From positions 2,232,001-2,296,000 of the forward strand of contig OX638352.1 of the NCBI GenBank assembly GCA_951813545.1: a stretch of 64,000 nucleotides of DNA. The letters are read 5' to 3'. The notes below the pieces were generated by a model. It saw nothing but the letters and a program-made list of their open reading frames with translations. It was not told the DNA's origin and did no database searches. This document shows positions 17,184 through 24,007 of the stretch, in pieces. Numbering within the stretch: the stretch's first letter is position 1; every line of letters begins with the position of its first letter. Both the position numbers and the translations under genes were made by a program. Source of the stretch: an uncultured Poribacteria bacterium. GTDB taxonomy: Bacteria > Poribacteria > WGA-4E > WGA-3G.

Positions 17184-19597
17184 TGAAAAAAACGGGTAAA
17201 TCCAAACGCAATATTGTCTTTAGTAACAGTGCTGCTACGGAAAGTGGTAGGCATTTGGCAGAAGGAATTTTTAATTTCAAGAAGACCAATACGGCTTTGA
17301 CATCTGATGGTTCTTCTACGAGTGGGCGCAGTCTTGGCTCCCCGATGTACATGTTGCTACGCCATGTTAGTTATAAGGGTGGGATTGACCTCTTTAGATT
17401 TCCTTTGGTTATTGGAAATCGTTGGGGACAGGAGGGTCCTTGCAAATCAAATGCGACGATAACTTTGGAAGGGTATGAGACAGTCGAGGTCTCCGCGGGG
17501 GCTTTTTCGTCATGCCTGAAACATAAAACTGTCTTCACAGACGCTGATGCTGAGGATGACGACGCTGAACTGCGGAACGCGTTTGTGAACGGTACACGTT
17601 ATCTGTGGTTCGCTAAGGGCGTTGGACTCGTGAGGATGCGTTATGAACATTCCAACGGTATCGTTACGGAAGCCGAGTTGCTTGAATACAAGATGCCTGT
17701 TGAGGTACAAGAGTACCTCCCCGTCCAGATTGGCACGCAATGGACATACAGGTGGCAGAACATCTCTCGCGGCGAGGCAACTGTTGAGGAGTGGCGCGTC
17801 ATTAGAAATTTCAGTGAGCCTGAGAACCTTGATAATCCGATGGAACTTACATCGGCGAGATATGAGGTTAAAATAGATGCTGCTGAACGACGCGTGGCAT
17901 ACGTCAAGTGTGTCTTAACGCCGAAGGTAGGTAGTGGTTTAAAAGGGGATAGAAAACCGTTACTCTTGTCCATGAGCCATTTTGGTGCTGAGGATTTATA
18001 CGGTGGATATGGCAGATATCTCCGCGATTTAAAAGTTACCGATGCCGATGGAGAAGAAATACCGATCACAGAGATTGGCGAAACGCAGTGGATGGTTGAA
18101 ACCGAGAATGACTTGCCTGTGACATTGTGTTACAAAGTGTTGCTAAATCACGAGGAGAGAGAATGGCCGGTCGGCAGACCTGAAATTCCATATCTCCAAG
18201 AGGACTGTATTTTCTTGCCTGGATATGCCGTGTTCATTGTTGCAGAAGTGGAGGATATCGAGCTTCAGCTTGATGTTCCTGAGAATTGGTGCGTCTCAAC
18301 ATCTTGGCAGTGCGTTGGAAGTGAGAGGCATCGTTTTGCTATCACGGACGAGGACAATTTGATGTCTGCCTATCTCTTACTTGGAACGCATTCCGAGAGA
18401 GTGGCACGTTTATCAAAGGGGGCGGAGGGAACAGAGATTGTGCTTGCACTGGGTGGATACTTCAAGGCATCTATGGATGAAGTCCAGAGAACTGTTGAAT
18501 CACTTCTGCACACGTATTCCGGAGTTTTCAACGGTATGCCACAGGATCGTATGCTGTTTGTGGCAAACCCGGATGAAAAGCACCACGGAGGCGGTGTTTC
18601 TGGGAACTGTATCAGTGTTCTGATGCGTGGTTCGTTGGATGAAACCAATAGAAGTTTTTGGGTGCCGCTGGTTGCGCACGAGGTTTGCCATATCTGGAAT
18701 GGAAAAACGATCGATTTTAAGTGGCAGGAATATTGGTTTAGCGAAGGTTTCACTGAATACTATTCAAGAATTATCTGTACTCGCCTCGGATTAACTTCTG
18801 AAAATGATTTTCTCAGAGATTTTGAAAGCAAGTGGGAATCGTATCTATCCCGACACGGACAGCTTTCTATCCGCGAGGCAGGCGAAGATAAATCCGCCAA
18901 CCGTGAACTTGTCTATCAAGGGGGGAGTCTGATTGCTGCGGCTTTGGATTTGCAGATTCGCAGTCTCACGCAAAGCCGGAAGAGTTTGGACGATGTGATG
19001 AAGCAGATGTATCGGGAATTCGGTCTCACCGGAAATAAATACACAATGCGTGATGTCATCAGAATTGTCGGTCAAATTACGGGTGAGAATTTTGAACCGT
19101 TCTTCTGCAAGTATGTTTCAGGAACGGAACGCTTACCTCTGGAAGAATATCTTGAGAAGGCTGGTATGGATTCCCAGGTAGAATTTAGCGAGGAACTTCC
19201 GAGTCTTGGGTATATTGTGCATGGGATGCTTCAAATCAGTTCATTTGGTGGTCCGACAGGAGGGGGTATGTTCATCCACGAGTCCGAGCAGTATCAGGAC
19301 GAGGACAATCTGATAGGTGTCAACGGCACACCGGTAAAGTTTTTTGACGACATCAGGAAGGTTGCCAAAGATTGGAAACCCGGTGAGGTGGTGGAGTTAA
19401 CCCTCGAAAGAGAGGGGAAAGAGATTATCCTGCCCGTCACGTTAGGAGGGGACGCGTCTAAAGAACCGCCATTGGAGGCAGGTCCTATTGATGTTACCAT
19501 TACGAAGAGAAAGGATAGCACAGAATCACAACGCGCAATCTGGTCAGGGATGTTGGGCAGTGGGAATCATCCCTTTCAGGAGGAAACCAATGATTAA
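17183..19597 (+). CDS. M61/M1-like metallopeptidase with N-terminal beta module and C-terminal PDZ domain, paralogue 2
   Basis: 804 residues. The start overlaps the preceding stop (TGATG) and AGGAAAGGAGAA lies upstream, so it is translationally coupled to the sigma fusion. After the shared module (FSSCLKHKTVFTDAD, RYLWFAKGVGLVRMRYEHSNG) comes a gluzincin domain with H499-E500-V-C-H503 and third ligand E521 in WFSEGFTEYY. HExxHxWN plus EGFTxYY and a C-terminal PDZ fit the M61 glycyl-aminopeptidase group better than M1. The PDZ-like end is LIGVNGTPVKFFDDI. No signal peptide is visible, so it would be cytoplasmic unless exported otherwise. Substrate unknown. Confidence 0.85.
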   Translation: MKKTGKSKRNIVFSNSAATESGRHLAEGIFNFKKTNTALTSDGSSTSGRSLGSPMYMLLRHVSYKGGIDLFRFPLVIGNRWGQEGPCKSNATITLEGYETVEVSAGAFSSCLKHKTVFTDADAEDDDAELRNAFVNGTRYLWFAKGVGLVRMRYEHSNGIVTEAELLEYKMPVEVQEYLPVQIGTQWTYRWQNISRGEATVEEWRVIRNFSEPENLDNPMELTSARYEVKIDAAERRVAYVKCVLTPKVGSGLKGDRKPLLLSMSHFGAEDLYGGYGRYLRDLKVTDADGEEIPITEIGETQWMVETENDLPVTLCYKVLLNHEEREWPVGRPEIPYLQEDCIFLPGYAVFIVAEVEDIELQLDVPENWCVSTSWQCVGSERHRFAITDEDNLMSAYLLLGTHSERVARLSKGAEGTEIVLALGGYFKASMDEVQRTVESLLHTYSGVFNGMPQDRMLFVANPDEKHHGGGVSGNCISVLMRGSLDETNRSFWVPLVAHEVCHIWNGKTIDFKWQEYWFSEGFTEYYSRIICTRLGLTSENDFLRDFESKWESYLSRHGQLSIREAGEDKSANRELVYQGGSLIAAALDLQIRSLTQSRKSLDDVMKQMYREFGLTGNKYTMRDVIRIVGQITGENFEPFFCKYVSGTERLPLEEYLEKAGMDSQVEFSEELPSLGYIVHGMLQISSFGGPTGGGMFIHESEQYQDEDNLIGVNGTPVKFFDDIRKVAKDWKPGEVVELTLEREGKEIILPVTLGGDASKEPPLEAGPIDVTITKRKDSTESQRAIWSGMLGSGNHPFQEETND

Positions 19598-21959
19598 ATC
19601 TGAACGCAATATTGTCCTTAGTGCCACCACCACTACAGAAAATGGAGAACGTTTAGCGGAAGGAGATTTTAGTCTTAAAAAAACTGATGATGTTTTGACC
19701 TTTACAAATTTTGGCTCCAGTGGGACCGGTAGGACCGATCCATCGCCGAGGTATATGTTGTTATATTATATTGGGCACCATGCGACCGACCTGTTTAGAT
19801 TTTCTCTGGATGTGGGGGATACTTGGATACAGGAGGGAAGTTCGCACGCATGGCACGCGCAAATGAAGACAAGCTTAGAGGGCTATGAACAGGTAGAAGT
19901 TTCCGCAGGCGTTTTTTCGGACTGCCTCAAGCATAAAACTGTCTTCACAGGTGCTAAAGCAGGTTCTACACTGAGAAGTGCGCTTGTGAACGGCACGCGT
20001 TATCTGTGGTTTGCTAAAGGGATTGGGGTTGTGAAGATGCGTTATGAGCATGCCAATGATGTCGTCACGGAAGCCGAATTGCTTGAATATGAGGCTCCAA
20101 CCGAAGCACAAGACTATTTTCCCTTGCAAGTCGGTAATATGTGGCGATATAAATGGCAAAACGATTATCGCGATGAGGCGGTTATCGAAACATGTCACGT
20201 TGTCAGCAATTTCAGTGAGTCCGACACTCTTGAGAACCCGATGGAACTTGCGTCCGCGAGGTATGAAGTTAAAATAGATGCTAACGAACCGCGTGTGGCA
20301 CATGTTAGGGGTGTCTTAACCCCGAAACATGACAACGGCGAAGGGCTTCTCTTGTCTATGAGTGAGTTTGGCACGAACGGGATACACGATGGATATGGCA
20401 GGTACCTCCGAGATTTGTCGGTCACGAATGCTGACGGAGAAAAACTACCATTGGTGCTTCTCGGTAAAACGCGGTGGGCGGTTAAAACAAAAGATAAGTC
20501 GCCTGTGACGCTAAGTTACAAAGTATTGCTGAACCATGATGAAATAGAATGGCCCCCTGGTCGCGATGAGGCTCCATATCTCCAAGAGGATTGTATTTTC
20601 TGTCCGGGATATGCCTTGTTCGTCGTTGGTGAGGTGAGCGATATTGAACTGTATGTTGATGTACCCGATAATTGGCACGTCTCGACCCCTTGGCAACACG
20701 TCGACGATAAAGGACACCGTTTCGCTGTTGCAGATCAGGATGATTTAATGTATGCGTATATGGTGCTTGGTACGCATTCTGAAAAGGTGGCGAAGTCTAA
20801 GGACGCGGAGATTGTATTGGCAATCGGTGGTAGTTTTAAGGTCGCTGCTGATGAAATACAGCGCACGGTTGAAGCACTTTTGCACGCGTATTCAAGGGTC
20901 TTCGGCGGGACCCCGAAAGGGAAGATGCTGTTTGTTGCGAACCGGTATGGCGGAAAGGGTGAAACGCGAGGTGGTGTTTCAGGACGCAGCATCAGCACTC
21001 TGATGGGGGGTTCCTTAGATGAAAATAGTAAAAATTTTTGGGTGCCGTTGGTGGCACATGAGGTTTGCCATATCTGGATCGGAACAGCCATTAAGTTCTT
21101 TGACGAGCAGGAATACTGGTTTATGGAAGGGTTCACCGATTATTACTCAGAAGTTATCTCTGTTCGTCTCGGGCTCTTGTCTGAAGTCGATTTCTTCAAA
21201 AACCTTGAACGGATCTGTGAATCGTATCTACGTCAAGCTGGCACACTCTCCATGCGCGAGGCGGGGGCAGACAAAATGGGAAACTCGGGTTTGGTCTATT
21301 GTGGTGGAGGTTTGGTTGCCGCCGCTTTGGATGTTCAAATCCGCAAGCTCACACACGTCTCAATAGACGCGAGGCAAAAGAGTCTGGACGACGTGATGAA
21401 GCAGATGTATCAAGAGTTTGGGACTATCAACGAAACGTATACGATAGATGATGTCATCCGCATTGTTACTGACGTTGCCGGTAAAGATTTTGAGCCGTTC
21501 TTCCGCAAGTATGTTTCGGGAACGGAAAGGTTGCCGCTCGCTAAATATTTCGGAGAGGCGGGTCTGGACGTGCAGATAGCGGATGAGCTTCCTGAGCTCG
21601 GTTATGTCCTCAAAGAGATGCTTGGTATTAGGTCCCTCACACAAACACAAGGGGGAACTCTAATTATCGATAAATCCCCGGCGTTTAGAGATGGAGATAA
21701 TCTGGCTGCCATCAACGGAGCGTCGGTGAATTCGTTTAGCGGCATGGCGAAACTTGCCAAGGGGTGGAAGTCCGGTGATGTGGTGGCGTTGACCCTTGAA
21801 AGGAAAGGTGAAAAAATCACACTGCCCGTCACGTTAGGTGGAACAGCTGAAGAACTGCCAATAGAAGAGGGCGTGGTGAGTGTAGCAGTAAGCAAAAGTG
21901 CGGATAGCACGGACTCACAACGCTCCATTTTGGCTGGTATTTTAGGCGGTAGTCAGTGA
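19590..21959 (+). CDS. M61/M1-like metallopeptidase with beta module and PDZ domain, paralogue 3
   Basis: 789 residues from ATG 19590, which is preceded by AGGAGGA and overlaps the previous stop by 8 bases; upstream in-frame codons lie inside the previous gene. The active site is intact: H490-E491-V-C-H494 and E513 (18 residues between, the classical HExxH-x18-E). The N-terminal module and the C-terminal PDZ (LAAINGASVNSFSGM) match its neighbours. The last residues, DSTDSQRSILAGILGGSQ, recur as a remnant at 22785. No export signal is seen. It is the last gene of the three-gene coupled unit. Confidence 0.85.
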   Translation: MIKSERNIVLSATTTTENGERLAEGDFSLKKTDDVLTFTNFGSSGTGRTDPSPRYMLLYYIGHHATDLFRFSLDVGDTWIQEGSSHAWHAQMKTSLEGYEQVEVSAGVFSDCLKHKTVFTGAKAGSTLRSALVNGTRYLWFAKGIGVVKMRYEHANDVVTEAELLEYEAPTEAQDYFPLQVGNMWRYKWQNDYRDEAVIETCHVVSNFSESDTLENPMELASARYEVKIDANEPRVAHVRGVLTPKHDNGEGLLLSMSEFGTNGIHDGYGRYLRDLSVTNADGEKLPLVLLGKTRWAVKTKDKSPVTLSYKVLLNHDEIEWPPGRDEAPYLQEDCIFCPGYALFVVGEVSDIELYVDVPDNWHVSTPWQHVDDKGHRFAVADQDDLMYAYMVLGTHSEKVAKSKDAEIVLAIGGSFKVAADEIQRTVEALLHAYSRVFGGTPKGKMLFVANRYGGKGETRGGVSGRSISTLMGGSLDENSKNFWVPLVAHEVCHIWIGTAIKFFDEQEYWFMEGFTDYYSEVISVRLGLLSEVDFFKNLERICESYLRQAGTLSMREAGADKMGNSGLVYCGGGLVAAALDVQIRKLTHVSIDARQKSLDDVMKQMYQEFGTINETYTIDDVIRIVTDVAGKDFEPFFRKYVSGTERLPLAKYFGEAGLDVQIADELPELGYVLKEMLGIRSLTQTQGGTLIIDKSPAFRDGDNLAAINGASVNSFSGMAKLAKGWKSGDVVALTLERKGEKITLPVTLGGTAEELPIEEGVVSVAVSKSADSTDSQRSILAGILGGSQ

Positions 21960-22025
21960 TTTTGTCGGATGAAGTTAGAGCCAAGAGCCAAGAGCACATA
22001 GTGTGGACTTGCCGCTAAGGTGGTA

Positions 22026-22352
22026 TTAGCTTGCTGATACGTGGATGACATGTCCAGGTTGAACTTCTCTTAACGCTTCGTTGACCCTCAACATAGCAGG
22101 GCGAATATCCTCAATCCGATTGCTTTTTGCAGAGATAAGAATGACCCCGATTGTGTATTTACGAAGATTCTGTTGATATTCAATGCCTCTATCCATTGTC
22201 ACCAGCGCGTCAAACACTACGGCGGCTCGATTGAGGAGTTCGCCGTTTCGCATGCCTTGCCATCTTTGACGAGAAACCGTCGTGACTTGAAAATCCGCGT
22301 CAAAATATCGGACCAACCGCCAATCTAAGTTTTCATCGAGGAGAACGTGCAT
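22026..22352 (-). CDS. DUF5615 PIN-like toxin/nuclease
   Basis: 108 residues. MHVLLDENLDWRLVRYF, followed by DALVTMDRGIEYQQNL, has the spaced acidic residues of the DUF5615 PIN-like family (Asp in LLDEN and TMDRG). These are usually paired with a DUF433 antitoxin, which is found just upstream on the same strand. GGAGA lies before the ATG. The pair probably forms a toxin-antitoxin module; RNA cleavage is the family expectation, not shown here. Confidence 0.82.
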   Translation of the reverse strand: MHVLLDENLDWRLVRYFDADFQVTTVSRQRWQGMRNGELLNRAAVVFDALVTMDRGIEYQQNLRKYTIGVILISAKSNRIEDIRPAMLRVNEALREVQPGHVIHVSAS

Positions 22353-22461
22353 ATTGTTTTGAATCTCCTAATGTTGGGGATCGTTGGGATATTTACAACA
22401 TCGTGGGGGGGACGAATGCAGACGCGCAGGAAGAACACCGTCCATTTAGTGGAGGAGTATC

Positions 22462-22692
22462 TCACTGCCGGTGGGATGGGATGGCTCGGATCAAGGCGAG
22501 TTCTAAAAAAGCAATTGCCTGTTCCCGAGAGACCGAAGGAAACCCTTCAAGAAAATAGTCAAGACTCTCTCCGGCTTTGAGATGATCAATAAGTGCCTTT
22601 ATAGGAACACGGGTGCCTGCAAACACCGGTGTCCCCCCGTGAATCTCAGGATCTTGATTTATCACGTGTTCGGGTTTCATTTTAAGGATCAT
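22462..22692 (-). CDS. DUF433 antitoxin
   Basis: 76 residues. HVINQDPEIHGGTPVFAGTRVPIKALIDHLKAGESLDYFLEGFPSVSREQ is a textbook DUF433 pattern (winged-helix DNA-binding-like protein), written here as separate blocks: INQDPEIHGGTPVFAGTRVP, IKALIDHLKAG, FLEGFPSVSREQ. It starts at ATG 22692 or 22680. The DUF5615 partner begins 110 bases downstream, a longer gap than the usual overlap. It would bind and neutralise the toxin and repress the operon. Confidence 0.85.
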   Translation of the reverse strand: MILKMKPEHVINQDPEIHGGTPVFAGTRVPIKALIDHLKAGESLDYFLEGFPSVSREQAIAFLELALIRAIPSHRQ

Positions 22693-22784
22693 AACCTCCG
22701 ATAACTTTTATATTTCATTTGCTATGAGTATACCACATTTCAAACCTTATATCAACGGAAAAATGTGTTTGTTATCCATCAGAA

Positions 22785-22850
22785 AAAGAACAGATAGCAC
22801 GGACTCACAACGCGCCATCTTGTCCGGTATTTTAGGGGGCAGTCAGTGAT
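22785..22850 (+). pseudogene. C-terminal remnant of another M61-like paralogue
   Basis: These bases translate as KRTDSTDSQRAILSGILGGSQ split by no stop (blocks KRTDSTDSQR, AILSGILGGSQ, then TGA), and the following GATTTTGTCG also matches. It is nearly the same as the 3' end of the gene at 19590 (21893-21967). Nothing of the rest of a peptidase gene is present upstream. The toxin-antitoxin pair therefore sits between two direct copies of this ~70-base segment. Confidence 0.75.
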
Positions 22851-22873
22851 TTTGTCGATTGGAGGAACCTATC

Positions 22874-23749
22874 ATGTTGAAAAGATTTCGTGTCGTTTTT
22901 AGTCTATTGCTTATTTTTGGTGTTAGCCTGACATTAATAGCTGGGGAGTCAGTGAACGACTATTTCCCACGGACATCCGGAAGTTTTTGGGTTTACGAGG
23001 ATCAGGACGGAAACAGATTAACACGCCGTGCTGTAGAGGAGAAAACGATTGAGGGTGAAACGTATCACGCCTTTAATTATGAGCCGACCGTGGAGGATTG
23101 GATGGATTACGAGCATTACGTTCATCCCAATTTTTACCAAATCCGTAAGGACGGAATCGCGTTCTTTGTCGGTGATGAAGTTGGAAAAGCATTTGAGGCA
23201 AGACTCCGTAAAGAGATGGAGCTGGATAGCAAGAAACAGCAAGGCATCTCGACAACTGGTGATGTTAGTGCGGATTTCAGTTATGCGATTGAAATTGACG
23301 CACAGGACGATTTTTACCTTCTTCCAACCCCTGTTGTTTTCGATAAAGAGTGGACAGCGATGCGAATCAGCGGGTCCATAACGCTCAAACTTAAAATACA
23401 AAGGCCCGATTTTCAGATTCCGAGTGGCGATCGAGTGAATGCGATTCCTGTGGCTTTAGTCGAAAAAGGGAAGGTTGTAGGTACAGAAACTGTGAAGACC
23501 CCTGCAGGAACGTTTGAGGACTGTATAAAAATTGAGTATTGGATGGAAGATGATACGGAGGCAAGAAAGAAAGCGGAAACGGCAAAACTTACACCTTCAG
23601 AGGCATCTGATATAGATTTAACAACACTCTGGTTAGCACCTAAAGTCGGGATTGTGAAATTCGTCCGCACGTCTACGACTTCAAAAGTGGAGAAGAGTCT
23701 TGAACTAACGCAATACAAAATTGAGTCTACCGATTCGGACGAAAAATAA
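22874..23749 (+). CDS. Secreted single-module protein (YFP...W-Y family), paralogue 1
   Basis: 291 residues from ATG 22874 (GGAGGA 8 bases upstream). A signal peptide MLKRFRVVFSLLLIFGVSLT is followed by DYFPRTSGSFWVYED and, later, VKTPAGTFEDCIKIEYWME and TLWLAPKVGIVKF. This order (Y-F-P...W-x-Y, PAGTF-x-x-C, LW-A-P-x-VG-V) is the same as the beta module of the M61-like proteins, so it may be a stand-alone, exported version. A close paralogue is encoded at 53649. Function unknown; a lipid- or ligand-binding beta barrel is possible. Confidence 0.7.
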   Translation: MLKRFRVVFSLLLIFGVSLTLIAGESVNDYFPRTSGSFWVYEDQDGNRLTRRAVEEKTIEGETYHAFNYEPTVEDWMDYEHYVHPNFYQIRKDGIAFFVGDEVGKAFEARLRKEMELDSKKQQGISTTGDVSADFSYAIEIDAQDDFYLLPTPVVFDKEWTAMRISGSITLKLKIQRPDFQIPSGDRVNAIPVALVEKGKVVGTETVKTPAGTFEDCIKIEYWMEDDTEARKKAETAKLTPSEASDIDLTTLWLAPKVGIVKFVRTSTTSKVEKSLELTQYKIESTDSDEK

Positions 23750-23770
23750 ACACGGTAGGTGAGAAAAGTT

Positions 23771-23836
23771 GCCTAAAGATGCATTTTATGCAACCTTTCC
23801 TCCTTTAAAACACGACATAACGTCATAAGGCAATAT
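23771..23836 (+). promoter_or_regulatory. ECF-type promoter, copy B
   Basis: TGCAACC (23789-23795), 17 bases, CGAC (23813-23816), inside a block bounded by TTGCCT and AGGCAA that is identical over about 70 bases to copy C at 26843. The TGCAT-TTT-ATGCA palindrome overlaps the -35. It precedes the sigma remnant and the exported M61-like paralogue. Confidence 0.7.
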
Positions 23837-23905
23837 TCTTTGGTGGAGTGAGGAAAATGTGACTGGTTCACCTACCGGTGTTACCATCAGATACTTTGAG
23901 GATAT

Positions 23906-23980
23906 GATGTGTGAAGAGATAAGGAATTTTTAGGTGTATCGGCAAATACGATTAAGAGCCATCTCCACCAATCACAGTAA
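23906..23980 (+). pseudogene. ECF sigma factor region 4 remnant
   Basis: After an ATG at 23906, TGTGAAGAGATA reads CEEI, like the TCEEV of the sigma-fusion gene. A frame shift then leads to KEFLGVSANTIKSHLHQSQ and a stop; this matches the region 4 helix-turn-helix FLGVSANTIKSRLSRARKRL of the sigma at 47098. The preceding CATCAGATACTTTGAGGAT resembles the leader and ribosome site of the intact sigma gene (14190-14212). I infer an internal deletion that joined the leader to region 4. Confidence 0.72.
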
Positions 23981-24007
23981 CACTTAAAGATAAAGAAGGA
24001 GAAACGC

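Noticed and set aside
19488..19589. Longer start for the third M61-like paralogue
   Set aside because: These codons lie in another frame of the preceding gene, and ATG 19590 has a strong AGGAGGA.
22347..22580. Plus-strand ORF across the toxin-antitoxin pair
   Set aside because: It is antisense to two recognisable genes and has no similarity to a known family.
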